Positions 8,413-16,135 of a DNA stretch of 39,379 nucleotides are shown here, piece by piece (within the stretch, counting starts at the first letter, position 1; each line of letters opens with the position of its first letter). Origin of the DNA: Dysosmobacter sp. (lineage in GTDB: Bacteria; Bacillota; Clostridia; Oscillospirales; Oscillospiraceae); assembly GCA_026169195.1 (NCBI GenBank), contig JAPFEH010000047.1, positions 1 through 39,379 of the forward strand, written 5' to 3'. The notes beneath the pieces are model-generated. The model was not told the DNA's origin, did no database searches, and saw only the letters and a program-made list of their open reading frames with translations. The position numbers and the translations under genes were made by a program.

Positions 8413-9300
8413 TCAAGGGGTTTCCGGAAACTCCCCCGCGTGTTCCTGAAAAAACGCCGCAAACGTCCGGACATTTTCCACATCCGTCCATCGACAAGTG
8501 GAAACCGGTGTCCGGTCCAGATCATAGACGCGGGCATCCCGCAGCGCCAGCAGCAAGGGAGAATGGGTGGCAATCACAAACTGACAGCCGTAAAACCGGA
8601 CGGAATCCTCCAGAAAGCGGGCCAGCTCCAGCTGCATCCGGGCAGAAAGACTGTTTTCCGGCTCATCCAGCAGATAAAGCCCCCGCTCGCCAATGTGGCG
8701 GGTGAAATACAAAAAACCGCTCTCCCCGTTGGATTTCCCGGGCACATCCCGCATCAGACGGTGATTCACATAGCTGGAAGCGCTGTGCCGCTGGGCCTCC
8801 ACCACCTTCCGCAGCTCGTCCAGATCCTCCAGAGACCGCATCTGCATGCTGGAATACCGCTTGTCCGTATATTCCTTCAGCAGCTCCCGCCGGCTGGCTG
8901 CGATGTTCTCGTTCATGCAGCGGAAATCCAGCAGATCATCAAAGACATCATCACTGGTAATGACCCGGCTGACGGACCGGACCGCTTCGTCAAAGGCATG
9001 GCCGGTCTCCGCCCGGCACATCTCCAGATATGCTCCATAAAAGGAACTGCGGTTGAATACCGCTCCCCGCCTGAGCGCCAGCTTTTCCCCGATCAGGTTC
9101 AGCAATGTGGTTTTCCCGCTGCCGTTGCCGCCGCAGAGGATGGTAACGGGGGCAAACTCCAATCCGGAAAGCGCCCTGTTCTGAAAGACGCCGAAGGGAT
9201 AGCGGCTGCCGTAGCAGGTCCGCTTCTGTTCCGGATCTTTATCCAGAAAAGCCCATTCCCTCTCCTCACCGGGCAGGGAAAATGACTCCAGATACAACAC
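8413..9300 (-). CDS. AAA/ABC-type ATPase (AAA_15/AAA_21-like)
   Basis: A 295-residue cytosolic ATPase of the RecF/SMC/ABC fold without a transporter domain. The Walker A motif is GGNGSGKTTLL (near residue 57), the Walker B is GLYLLDEPENSLS, and the H-loop is FVIATHSPLLLA. Between them lies a helical region rich in Arg and Glu. The start is a GTG at 9300, supported by GGAGGA at 6-base spacing. Stand-alone ATPases of this type occur in defence pairs (such as Gabija or OLD-like partners) and as housekeeping proteins of unknown role. No TOPRIM, helicase or nuclease partner is next to it, so a defence role is not supported. It lies just upstream of the LtaS-like gene in the same direction. Confidence 0.85.
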   Translation of the reverse strand: MLYLESFSLPGEEREWAFLDKDPEQKRTCYGSRYPFGVFQNRALSGLEFAPVTILCGGNGSGKTTLLNLIGEKLALRRGAVFNRSSFYGAYLEMCRAETGHAFDEAVRSVSRVITSDDVFDDLLDFRCMNENIAASRRELLKEYTDKRYSSMQMRSLEDLDELRKVVEAQRHSASSYVNHRLMRDVPGKSNGESGFLYFTRHIGERGLYLLDEPENSLSARMQLELARFLEDSVRFYGCQFVIATHSPLLLALRDARVYDLDRTPVSTCRWTDVENVRTFAAFFQEHAGEFPETP

Positions 9301-9349
9301 TCCATCTCCTCCGTTTCCATGCCAATCTCCATTGCAGAGGAAAGCACAA

Positions 9350-9371
9350 CAGGGCGGGATATCCCGCCCTG
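9350..9371. terminator. Terminator downstream of glyS
   Basis: A perfect 22-base palindrome with arms CAGGGCGGGAT / ATCCCGCCCTG. It follows the glyS stop by 80 bases on the minus strand and precedes TTGTGCTTTCC, a weak T-rich tail. A GC-rich stem in the gap between glyS and the ATPase most likely separates the two transcripts. Confidence 0.6.
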
Positions 9372-9452
9372 CTGAACTGACAAAAATGGCGTCACTGCTT
9401 TTTCAGGGAACCGCCGTGCTCCGGTGTGTGGTCAGACAGAGCCTAGCTGCCG

Positions 9453-10874
9453 TCAATAGGCCAGCTTCTCCCGCAGATAGTTTTTCAATTCGCTGATGGG
9501 CAGACGCACCTGCTCCATGGTATCACGGTCACGGACGGTGACGCAGTTGTCGCCCGCCTTCTCCGCATCGCCGACGGTGTCGAAATCCACGGTGATGCAG
9601 TACGGCGTACCGATCTCGTCCTCCCGGCGGTAGCGCTTGCCGATGGAGCCGGTCTCGTCAAAGTCCACCATCCACTCTTTGGAAAGCTCCGCCTGAATCT
9701 CCCGGGCCTTTTCGCTGAGCTTCTTGGAAAGCGGCAGCACCGCGCACTTGAAGGGCGCCAGAGCGGGATGGAAATGCATCACCACGCGGACGTCGTTCTT
9801 GGCCTCGTCCACGACCTCTTCGTCATAAGCCTCGCACAAAAATGCCAGCACCACACGGTCTGCGCCCAGAGACGGCTCCACCACGTAGGGGATATAGTGC
9901 TCGCCGCTCTCCTGATCGAAATAGGTCATGTCCACGCCGGAGGTATTCTGATGCTGGGTCAGGTCATAGTCGGTGCGGTCCGCCACGCCCCACAGCTCGC
10001 CCCAGCCGAAGGGGAACATGAATTCAAAGTCCGTGGTAGCCTTGGAATAGAAGCACAGCTCCTCGGGGTCATGATCCCGCAGACGCAGGTTTTCATCGGC
10101 CATCTTCAGATCCAGCAGCCACTGGTGGCAGAAGTTTCTCCAATACTGGAACCACTCCAGATCCGTGCCGGGCTTGCAGAAAAATTCCAGCTCCATCTGC
10201 TCGAATTCCCGGGTGCGGAAGGTGAAGTTGCCGGGGGTGATCTCATTGCGGAAGGACTTGCCGATCTGGCAGACGCCGAAGGGCAGCTTGCGGCGGGTGG
10301 TGCGCTGGACATTGTTGAAGTTCACGAAAATACCCTGTGCGGTTTCCGGACGCAGATAAACGGTGTTCTTGGCATCCTCGGTAACGCCCTGAAAGGTTTT
10401 GAACATCAGGTTGAACTGGCGGATATCGGTCCAGTTATGCTTGCCGCAGGAGGGGCAGGGGATCTGATGCTCCGCTACGAACGCCGCCATCTCCTCCTGA
10501 GAAAAGGCGTCGATGGGCTTGGGCAGCACAAAGCTGTTGGCCTGACACCAGTCCTCGATGACCTTATCGGCCCGGAAGCGCTCCTTGCACTCCTTGCAGT
10601 CCATCAGAGGATCGGAAAAGCCGCCCAGATGGCCGGAAGCCACCCATGTCTGCGGATTCATCAGGATGGCGGAATCCTGTCCCACGTTATAGGGATTCTC
10701 CTGCACAAACTTTTTCCACCATGCCTTCTTCACGTTGTTTTTCAGCTCTACGCCCAAAGGACCGTAGTCCCACGTGTTGGCAAGGCCGCCGTAGATCTCG
10801 CTGCCGGCAAAGATGAAGCCTCTGTTTTTGCACAGGGCCACGATCTTTTCCATGGTTTTCTCGGTGTTTTTCAT
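9453..10874 (-). CDS. glyS: Glycine--tRNA ligase, homodimeric class II type
   Basis: Glycyl-tRNA synthetase (473 residues) joins glycine to tRNA-Gly using ATP. It is the alpha2 (GlyQS-like) type, not the separate alpha and beta subunits of many bacteria. Class II motifs are visible: motif 1 around [14 protein letters not shown], motif 2 as [11 protein letters not shown] with [14 protein letters not shown], and motif 3 near [12 protein letters not shown]. The C-terminal anticodon-binding domain runs from about 360 ([11 protein letters not shown]). [10 protein letters not shown] segment and an earlier [12 protein letters not shown] pair look like a zinc-binding insertion. The start has a clear AAAGGAG. 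The gene is controlled by a T-box leader ending 35 bases upstream, so expression should rise when uncharged tRNA-Gly accumulates. Confidence 0.97.
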   Translation of the reverse strand: MKNTEKTMEKIVALCKNRGFIFAGSEIYGGLANTWDYGPLGVELKNNVKKAWWKKFVQENPYNVGQDSAILMNPQTWVASGHLGGFSDPLMDCKECKERFRADKVIEDWCQANSFVLPKPIDAFSQEEMAAFVAEHQIPCPSCGKHNWTDIRQFNLMFKTFQGVTEDAKNTVYLRPETAQGIFVNFNNVQRTTRRKLPFGVCQIGKSFRNEITPGNFTFRTREFEQMELEFFCKPGTDLEWFQYWRNFCHQWLLDLKMADENLRLRDHDPEELCFYSKATTDFEFMFPFGWGELWGVADRTDYDLTQHQNTSGVDMTYFDQESGEHYIPYVVEPSLGADRVVLAFLCEAYDEEVVDEAKNDVRVVMHFHPALAPFKCAVLPLSKKLSEKAREIQAELSKEWMVDFDETGSIGKRYRREDEIGTPYCITVDFDTVGDAEKAGDNCVTVRDRDTMEQVRLPISELKNYLREKLAY

Positions 10875-10908
10875 GTCTGTCGTCTCCTTTTCCGGATTGG
10901 CTCAAGAC

Positions 10909-10944
10909 AAAAAAGCGCCCTGAGCCGGTTGTCGGCTCAGGGCG
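10909..10944 (-). terminator. T-box-controlled intrinsic terminator before glyS
   Basis: A perfect 12-bp stem CGCCCTGAGCCG / CGGCTCAGGGCG with a 5-base loop is followed on the minus strand by a run of six T. It sits directly after the T-box antiterminator sequence, as expected for transcription attenuation. Confidence 0.93.
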
Positions 10945-11148
10945 AATCAAATCTGATCCGTGGTTCCACCTGAATTCGCATCTGGCTGATGCGCACTCTT
11001 GCCCGGTAACGGCGGGGGCCGGCGAAGCATTTCCGCTTCGCAGCTCAAAGGTGCCTTCTCCCCTTTTTCCGCGGGAACTCGCACCGTCCGTCCCCTCTCT
11101 GACGCGAAAAAACAAGGATACTCTTCCTTTTCACAGCTTTTGCATTTG
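10909..11148 (-). ncRNA. T-box leader of glyS (glycine-responsive)
   Basis: The hallmark T-box sequence, read on the minus strand as AGGTGGAACCACGG, lies at 10958-10971 and is followed by the terminator stem at 10916-10944. Upstream, the transcript contains GAAGAGTA and AGAGG segments expected in Stem I. A candidate glycine specifier GGC lies at 11053-11055 in the context GAAGGCACC, though I did not fold the leader and the specifier is tentative. The RNA would start near 11148. It fills the 339-base gap between glyS and the anti-sigma gene. Confidence 0.9.
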
Positions 11149-11154
11149 AATGCC

Positions 11155-11183
11155 ACTGTATCATGTTTTCAAAACAATGTCAA
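11155..11183 (-). promoter_or_regulatory. Promoter of the glyS T-box leader
   Basis: A consensus -35 TTGACA (11178-11183) and a -10 TACAGT (11155-11160) are separated by exactly 17 bases on the minus strand, 23 bases after the stop side of the anti-sigma gene region. It is one of the best sigma-A promoters in the window. Confidence 0.85.
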
Positions 11184-11213
11184 GAACTTCTCCCCGAAAC
11201 CGGACGCGGCGGC

Positions 11214-12191
11214 TCAATCCATCCCGTCTGCCTCCGTCAAAGCAGGGAGTGACTCTGTGGAATGCGCCGTCACCGGCAGAGCGGGGGTCAGGCAGGCAAA
11301 ATCAAAGCTGTCTGCCAGAGCCTCCAGATTTTCAGCGGAGAAGGAGCCGGAGGAGAAGATATCGTCCAGATCCGTCTCCGTGCCCGCCAGCACGTTCAAA
11401 GAGACGACGGAATCCGGCAGCTCCGCCAGCACCAGCGCTTTGTCCGGCCCCAGCGCCAGCGTCACCTGCCGACCGCAGGCCGACTCATAAGTCCACTCCT
11501 CATAGGCGGACGCATCCCCCACGTTCAAAATGACCTCGTTGAAGGTCCCCCGCACATACCGGCTGAACTGATAGTCCACCTGACCGTAATCCGGCAAACG
11601 ATACGCCCCGTCGTAATGCAGCGTCCCGTCCTCATAGAAGTAAGCGCTGTACACCTCATGACCCTGAAAAGCCGCTGCCACCGTGTCCCAGATCTCCGGA
11701 GCTTCATAGACGTCAAACAGCGCCGTATGCAGCCGCAGGCCGTACTTTTCCACAATTTCATCCACTTTGTTGGTCATTTCCCGATTATACGCCTGATACA
11801 ATCCATATCCTTCAGGAACACTCCCTGTGCGGTCCGCTTCCCGTGCCGCCGCCTCCACATCATAGGACTCCAGAAAGGTCTGCCACTCCGCCGTTGCCTT
11901 TCCCTCCGGCGTATCCAGATAACCGGAAAGGCTGATGGCATCCGCCTGCGACGATATCTCCTCCATCGTGCCCACGGAGATCTTCTCCGGCAGCAGCCAG
12001 CTCCGCAGTCCGAACAGATCCGACGCCACCGCCGCGGTGGACAGTCCCGCCAACAGCAGGATTGCAGCGGCAGCCGTCAGCAAGTTCCGGGGCAGCCGGC
12101 GCCGCTTGACGGACGCATACGTCTCCCACCGGATCTCCGAAGAAGAATGGACCTGCGAAAAGGTCCTTTGATAAAGCTCCCGCATCTCCAT
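11214..12191 (-). CDS. Probable anti-sigma factor, single-pass membrane protein
   Basis: A 325-residue protein with a short cytosolic N-terminus (about 35 residues, MEMRELYQRTFSQVHSSSEI), one membrane segment near 36-58 (LLTAAAAILLLAGLSTAAV) and a large extracellular domain rich in Tyr, Asp and Glu. That layout, and the position directly after an ECF sigma gene with only one base between stop and start, is typical of membrane anti-sigma or signal-sensing proteins paired with clostridial ECF factors. It most resembles the DUF4179-type partners, but this is from pattern only. No zinc-binding HxxxCxxC anti-sigma motif is present. The GGAGGTG used as its ribosome binding site lies inside the end of the sigma gene, which points to coupled translation. 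Confidence 0.72.
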   Translation of the reverse strand: MEMRELYQRTFSQVHSSSEIRWETYASVKRRRLPRNLLTAAAAILLLAGLSTAAVASDLFGLRSWLLPEKISVGTMEEISSQADAISLSGYLDTPEGKATAEWQTFLESYDVEAAAREADRTGSVPEGYGLYQAYNREMTNKVDEIVEKYGLRLHTALFDVYEAPEIWDTVAAAFQGHEVYSAYFYEDGTLHYDGAYRLPDYGQVDYQFSRYVRGTFNEVILNVGDASAYEEWTYESACGRQVTLALGPDKALVLAELPDSVVSLNVLAGTETDLDDIFSSGSFSAENLEALADSFDFACLTPALPVTAHSTESLPALTEADGMD

Positions 12192-12192
12192 C

Positions 12193-12663
12193 TCACAACA
12201 CCTCCGTCAACCGTTTTTTCAACAAGGCTCTGGCGCGGGAGAGCCGTGTGGTGACCGCCGACTGGCGGATCCCCAGAATCTCCCCGATTTCCTTTGTGGA
12301 ATATCCCTCGTAGTAAAAAAGATACAGCACGGTCCGGTAGGACTCCGGAAGCGCCAGCACCTCCCGATACAGCTCCTGCTGCTCCGGCGCTTCAAAAACC
12401 GGCTCCGGAACGGAATCCAGAGGCACCCGCCGCTTCCTCCACGTGCTTTTTGTCAGGTCTCTGCCGGCGTTGACCGTCACACGGATCAGCCAGCGGCGCA
12501 GATGCTCCGGGCCTGCAAAGGGTTTCTCTTCCAGAAAAAGCCGCAGAAACACCTCCTGCACCACATCCTCGGCATCCTGCGGACTGCCGGCAGCGTGCAG
12601 GGCAACGCGGTATACCAGATCCTGATAATGCCCCACGGCATCCATGAAATTCTCCCGTTCCAT
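12193..12663 (-). CDS. ECF-type RNA polymerase sigma factor
   Basis: A 156-residue sigma-70 family protein with only regions 2 and 4. Region 2 runs from YQDLVYRVALHAAGSPQDAE to VQEVFLRLF, with the conserved DAEDVVQEVF segment. Region 4 shows LPESYRTVLYLFYYEGYSTK followed by EIGEILGIRQSAVTTRLSRA, the -35 recognition helix-turn-helix. A region 1.1 is absent. The start has AGGAG upstream. The following gene is its likely membrane partner. Its promoter (12694-12723) and a palindrome TGAAAGCTTTCA are upstream; ECF factors often control their own operon, but the visible promoter resembles a sigma-A site. Confidence 0.93.
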   Translation of the reverse strand: MERENFMDAVGHYQDLVYRVALHAAGSPQDAEDVVQEVFLRLFLEEKPFAGPEHLRRWLIRVTVNAGRDLTKSTWRKRRVPLDSVPEPVFEAPEQQELYREVLALPESYRTVLYLFYYEGYSTKEIGEILGIRQSAVTTRLSRARALLKKRLTEVL

Positions 12664-12678
12664 ACCGGTCTCCTGTTT

Positions 12679-12723
12679 TGAAAGCTTTCATCTATCATAC
12701 GATCCTGATGCCGGTTTTGTCAC
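12679..12723 (-). promoter_or_regulatory. Promoter and palindrome of the ECF sigma operon
   Basis: On the minus strand a -35-like GTGACA (12718-12723) and TATGAT (12694-12699) are 18 bases apart. Just downstream, around the expected start, lies the perfect 12-base palindrome TGAAAGCTTTCA (12679-12690). The -35 abuts the T-run of the jag terminator. Confidence 0.5.
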
Positions 12724-12759
12724 GAAAAAAAGAACTGCCCGAAAAATTTCGGGCAGTTC
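12724..12759 (-). terminator. Terminator of the rpmH-rnpA-yidD-yidC-jag operon
   Basis: A perfect 13-bp stem GAACTGCCCGAAA / TTTCGGGCAGTTC with a 2-base loop is followed on the minus strand by seven T. It starts 8 bases after the jag stop codon and closes the operon. Confidence 0.95.
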
Positions 12760-12767
12760 CTGCGGAT

Positions 12768-13574
12768 TTACTTTTTGTCCCTGTCGTAAGCCACGATCAC
12801 ACGGCGGTTGGGATCGATGCCGGTAGAGTAGGTGGTCACGCCGGGAACCTCCTGCAGCGCGGTGTGAATCACATGGCGCTCATAGGCGTTCATGGGCTCC
12901 AGCGTGACGCTGCGGCGGTACTTGACCACCTTGCCGGCCACCTTATGGGCCAGATGCTGCAGGCTCTGCTCCCGCTTTTCCCGATAGCCCTCCGCATCCA
13001 GCTGGACACGGACGCGGCCGCCGGTACGGTTGACCGCATAGCTGGTCAGCTGCTGAATGGCATCCAGCGTCTCTCCCCGCCGGCCGATCAGGGCGCCCAG
13101 ATTTTCGCCCTCCAGAAACACCTTGTAGCGGCCCTTTTCCGGCTGATAGACCTTGATCCGGGCACTGCTGCCCATCTGCTCCAGCAAACCGGTCAGGAAC
13201 TTGCGGATGGCCTGCGCTTTCTCGTCATCCACCTCTTCTCCTGCCTCTGCGGAACCCCCGCAGGCAGGCTGAGACGGTGCATGTTCAGCAGGTGCGGGCT
13301 TTTCCGCCTGCTTCTCCGGCTTCTTTTCCGGGGCCTTGGGCCTCCGGACCTCTTCAGGCTCTTTGCGCAAAGCGGGCTGCGCCGCTTTTTCCTCTTCCTC
13401 GGGACCATAGCTGACACGGATTCTGGCAGGGCAGCTGCCAAGGCCCAAAAATCCGGATTTGGCCCGCTCCAGAATCTCCACAGACACATCGTCCCGATCC
13501 ATTCCCAGTTGAGCCAGCGCCTTGCTGATGGCTTCTTCCTCGTTTTTGCCCGTTACGTCAATATATGCTCTCAT
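12768..13574 (-). CDS. jag: RNA-binding protein Jag/KhpB
   Basis: A 268-residue cytosolic RNA-binding protein linked in Firmicutes to cell elongation and division control, usually acting with KhpA. The N-terminal Jag domain (1-55) includes the conserved AKSGFLGLGSCPARI. A low-complexity Lys/Glu/Pro/Ala linker follows (60-120). A KH domain lies near 150-195 (GENLGALIGRRGETLDAIQQ; the GxxG loop is GRRG), then an R3H domain near 205-265 with RRSVTLEPMNAYERHVIHTA and DPNRRVIVAYDR. The start has GAGGAG. The gene follows yidC by 9 bases, the usual order. In many relatives mnmE, mnmG and rsmG come next; here a terminator follows at once. Confidence 0.95.
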   Translation of the reverse strand: MRAYIDVTGKNEEEAISKALAQLGMDRDDVSVEILERAKSGFLGLGSCPARIRVSYGPEEEEKAAQPALRKEPEEVRRPKAPEKKPEKQAEKPAPAEHAPSQPACGGSAEAGEEVDDEKAQAIRKFLTGLLEQMGSSARIKVYQPEKGRYKVFLEGENLGALIGRRGETLDAIQQLTSYAVNRTGGRVRVQLDAEGYREKREQSLQHLAHKVAGKVVKYRRSVTLEPMNAYERHVIHTALQEVPGVTTYSTGIDPNRRVIVAYDRDKK

Positions 13575-13583
13575 AACGGCTCC

Positions 13584-14726
13584 TCATTCCTTCTCTTCAT
13601 AGCGGTCGGCCTTATAAGCCCGTCCGCGGGCATAGGGGCGGTTGCCGACGCGGCCCGCCTCGGTGGTGCTGGTGCCGGCCTTCGCGGCCTTGGCAGCCTT
13701 GGCAGCCTGCGCGGCCTTCTGCTTTTCCCTCAGGGTCTGCTTGTGCGCTTCCTGATGCTTGCGCTCTTCCTGCTGTCTGCGGCCCTCCTCCATCCGCTTC
13801 TGGCGGTCGGCCTGACGGGCTTCATAGCGGGCGTTTTCCTCTTCCTCGATCTTCTTGTTGAAGAACTTGGTCATAATTACTTCCTGAATCAGAGAGAACA
13901 CGCTCTGCGCAATCCAGTACACACCCAGAGCGGCAGGCATAATAAAGCCGATATACACGGACATCAGGGGCATCATGTACATCATGGCCTTCATGGAGCC
14001 GCCGTTGGCAGCCTGATTGGGCTGGCTCTTCATGGTATACATGCTCATGAACAGCTGGAACAATCCGGCCAGAACGGGAATCAGGATCAGACCGATCACC
14101 GCCAGAGAGAAGGTGAAGTTCTTCACCATATCCCATGGAACCGCGGCCAGATCCATGCCAAGGAAATTATAGTTGAGATTGATCCATCCGTCCACGCCTT
14201 CCGCTACCTGCGGGCACTGGCTGGTGATGGCCCGCACCAGACCGATCTGACCGTAGGCGGAGAAGTCTACCGCGTCCTTTGTGGTCATGGTCAGCGCACT
14301 GATGTCCACACCGGCGGCGGCAGCCTTGTCCAGAAGGCCCAGCGCGGTCTCCTTGGAGATCATCATAAAATGGGTAATGGGCTGGCGGATGATGGAGTAC
14401 AGGGCGATCAGAATGGGCAGGGGCAGAAAACTCCACAGGCAGCCGGACATGGGATTGATGCCCTCTTCCGTGTAAAGCCGCTGCATTTCCTCCTGCATCT
14501 TCGCCTGATTATTGGCGTATTTCTTCTGGATCTCCTGCATTTTACCGGACATGCGGCTCATGCGGATCATGCTCTTCTTCGACTTGATCTGGAAGGGCAG
14601 CATGATAAGCTTGATGGCAAGGGTAAAGAGGATAATGGCGACGCCGTAGGATCCGGTCAGATTGTAAAACAGCTTGACCAGCGCGGCGAAGGGGACACAA
14701 ATGTAGTATCCAAGGGTTGCAAACAT
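13584..14726 (-). CDS. yidC: Membrane protein insertase YidC/Oxa1
   Basis: YidC (380 residues) inserts and folds membrane proteins, alone or with the Sec translocon. The first hydrophobic segment is ATLGYYICVPFAALVKLFY, followed by the conserved core: GSYGVAIILFTLAIKLIMLP, the cytosolic hairpin with SKKSMIRMSRMSGKMQEIQK and KYANN, and PMSGCLWSFLPLPILIALYS. Later helices lie around LAVIGLILIPVLAGLFQLF and LGVYWIAQSVFSLIQE. It lacks a lipobox. It is longer than the usual 250-290 residues of Gram-positive YidC for two reasons: an insert of about 75 residues between the second and third core helices and a highly charged C-terminal tail of about 90 residues rich in Lys, Glu, Gln and Ala. The start at 14726 follows GGAGG at 8-base spacing; a frame from 14762 has no binding site. 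Confidence 0.95.
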   Translation of the reverse strand: MFATLGYYICVPFAALVKLFYNLTGSYGVAIILFTLAIKLIMLPFQIKSKKSMIRMSRMSGKMQEIQKKYANNQAKMQEEMQRLYTEEGINPMSGCLWSFLPLPILIALYSIIRQPITHFMMISKETALGLLDKAAAAGVDISALTMTTKDAVDFSAYGQIGLVRAITSQCPQVAEGVDGWINLNYNFLGMDLAAVPWDMVKNFTFSLAVIGLILIPVLAGLFQLFMSMYTMKSQPNQAANGGSMKAMMYMMPLMSVYIGFIMPAALGVYWIAQSVFSLIQEVIMTKFFNKKIEEEENARYEARQADRQKRMEEGRRQQEERKHQEAHKQTLREKQKAAQAAKAAKAAKAGTSTTEAGRVGNRPYARGRAYKADRYEEKE

Positions 14727-14973
14727 ACAACGTTCCTCCAAAATATAATCGGGTTCAGGCAAAAAAGAGATGCCCTGTCAAAACAGGAGAACCGGAGAAC
14801 GCATACAGGTTTCCGGTTCCGCACCGCATCAGACAAAGCCTCCATGCACCACGGGCTTTTCCGCAAAGCGCGCAGAAAAGCCCCGCCTGACCCAGCCGCC
14901 AAGGCGGCATTGACCGGCAGCCTGTGCCGCCGGCAGCAGAACAAGGGGGAGAGTGCGTCTCCTCCCCGTCCTT
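14727..14973 (-). other. 247-base gap between yidD and yidC
   Basis: In most Bacillota these two genes are nearly adjacent. Here the gap holds no convincing gene, no clear terminator and no strong promoter. A short stem AACCGGA / TCCGGTT is the only structure noticed. Confidence 0.5.
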
Positions 14974-15183
14974 TCAGGGTACGGGGTCATATCCACCTTT
15001 ATGGAACGGATTGCAGCGGAGAATCCGCTTGAACGCCAGCCAGCCGCCCTTGAGCGCGCCGTATTTTTCAACGGCCTCCAGAGCGTATTGGGAACAGGTA
15101 GGAATATAATTGCAGCAGCGCGGCCGGTACGGAGAAATCGCCGTTTGATAAAACCGGATCAACAGCATCATCAGCTTTTTCAC
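14974..15183 (-). CDS. yidD: Membrane protein insertion efficiency factor YidD
   Basis: A 69-residue membrane-associated protein that aids YidC-dependent insertion. The family signature is complete: [14 protein letters not shown] near the N-terminus, [20 protein letters not shown] in the middle, and [17 protein letters not shown] at the end. The start is taken as the GTG at 15183, whose GTGA overlaps the rnpA stop, with GGAGG at 7-base spacing; a longer frame begins inside rnpA without a binding site. The overlap indicates translational coupling with rnpA. Confidence 0.95.
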   Translation of the reverse strand: MKKLMMLLIRFYQTAISPYRPRCCNYIPTCSQYALEAVEKYGALKGGWLAFKRILRCNPFHKGGYDPVP

Positions 15184-15524
15184 GGCTTGTCCTCCAGCAG
15201 CTCCAGCTTCCTGCACAATCTGCAAAAAGTCTCATTAAGCTCCTTCCATGAAACCGTTGCCGTGCGGCCCCGGGCCACCAGAATCAGGTCATACCCCTGC
15301 TTGAGCTGCCCGCTGTTGAGCCGGTAGACTTCCCGCAGGCGGCGGCGCGCCCGGTTGCGGACCACAGCATGTCCCAGCTTTGTGGACGCGGTCAGCCCCA
15401 GCCGGTTTCTGCCCAGCTTGTTTCTGCGGCAATAGATGACCATGCCGCTGCCAACCGCCGACTTTCCTTTCTGGTACAGCCGCCGGAACTCATAATTCTC
15501 TTTGATCGTGACCGCTCGCTTCAT
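15180..15524 (-). CDS. rnpA: Ribonuclease P protein component
   Basis: The 114-residue basic protein subunit of RNase P, which binds the catalytic RNA and matures the 5' ends of tRNAs. The start [20 protein letters not shown], the strand [16 protein letters not shown] and the RNR motif ([13 protein letters not shown]) are diagnostic. The ATG has AAGGGGAAG upstream. It lies 106 bases after rpmH, the standard neighbour, and shares a 4-base overlap with yidD. Confidence 0.97.
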   Translation of the reverse strand: MKRAVTIKENYEFRRLYQKGKSAVGSGMVIYCRRNKLGRNRLGLTASTKLGHAVVRNRARRRLREVYRLNSGQLKQGYDLILVARGRTATVSWKELNETFCRLCRKLELLEDKP

Positions 15525-15552
15525 ACTCTTCCCCTTAACACAAACCCAAACA

Positions 15553-15587
15553 GGGACGGAGGAATCTTACACAATTCCCGCCGTCCC
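15553..15587 (-). other. Hairpin in the rpmH-rnpA spacer
   Basis: The arms GGGACGGAGGAAT and ATTCCCGCCGTCCC pair with one bulge, 43 bases after the rpmH stop. There is no T-run after it, so it may be an RNA processing or stabilising element that lets rpmH be expressed more highly than rnpA. Confidence 0.45.
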
Positions 15588-15630
15588 ATAAGGCGTCTGT
15601 TCAAGTGTCTCCCGCGCTTCCGTGTCCGTA

Positions 15631-15771
15631 TTAGTAGGACAGACGAGCGCGGCCCTTGGCGCGGCGGCGGGCCAGGACCTTGCGGCCGTTGGCGGTAGCC
15701 ATTCTCTTGCGGAAGCCGTGGACCTTCTGGCCGTGCAGCTTCTTGGGCTGATAGGTACGTTTGGTAGCCAT
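15631..15771 (-). CDS. rpmH: 50S ribosomal protein L34
   Basis: A 46-residue, very basic ribosomal protein. The translation [20 protein letters not shown], then [20 protein letters not shown] and RARLSY, matches the L34 family across its length. The N-terminus carries an extra Ala-Thr compared with the common MKRTYQP form. A GGAGGTG lies upstream, and a good promoter is 115 bases further up. It begins the minus-strand operon running away from dnaA. Confidence 0.98.
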   Translation of the reverse strand: MATKRTYQPKKLHGQKVHGFRKRMATANGRKVLARRRAKGRARLSY

Positions 15772-16135
15772 GCTGAGACACCTCCTGTCAGATTTCCGGT
15801 CATGTTTCCATGACGCTTACTCGACACCGCTTTCTATGAAACCGGCGCAGTAAATGATTTCAGGCGCCTGTTGACGCGTAGGCTAGTATAACATATTTTC
15901 ACAAAACATGTCAATATAAACTTCAAATTTCAAGAAAACTCCTGTTTTTCCGTTCTTTTCTCCCGCAAAATCCAAAATATGGTGGTCCTTTTATGAAAAG
16001 CGTCTATATCTGGTCTCTCCGCCCGTTCATATTTTTCAATTCTTATTATTAGAATAAGTATTGCGTCCGATTCGTTTTTTTGCTATAATACTTCATATTG
16101 TTTTGTTATTATCTACTAGAGAGAGGTGCATCTTT
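15772..16135. promoter_or_regulatory. rpmH-dnaA divergent promoter region
   Basis: A 364-base AT-rich region without a gene. It holds the rpmH promoter (minus; TATACT at 15885-15890, TTGACA at 15909-15914, spacer 18) and the dnaA promoter (plus; TTGCGT at 16061-16066, TATAAT at 16084-16089, spacer 17). I find no exact TTATCCACA or TTTTCCACA box here, in contrast to the spacer on the other side of dnaA. Confidence 0.85.

Noticed and set aside
8413-9300. ATPase as part of a phage-defence system
   Set aside because: No nuclease, helicase, TOPRIM or toxin partner lies next to it; the neighbours are glyS and an LtaS-like enzyme.
14657-14944. Possible minus-strand gene in the yidD-yidC gap
   Set aside because: It overlaps the start of yidC, has no ribosome binding site and a composition typical of chance frames.
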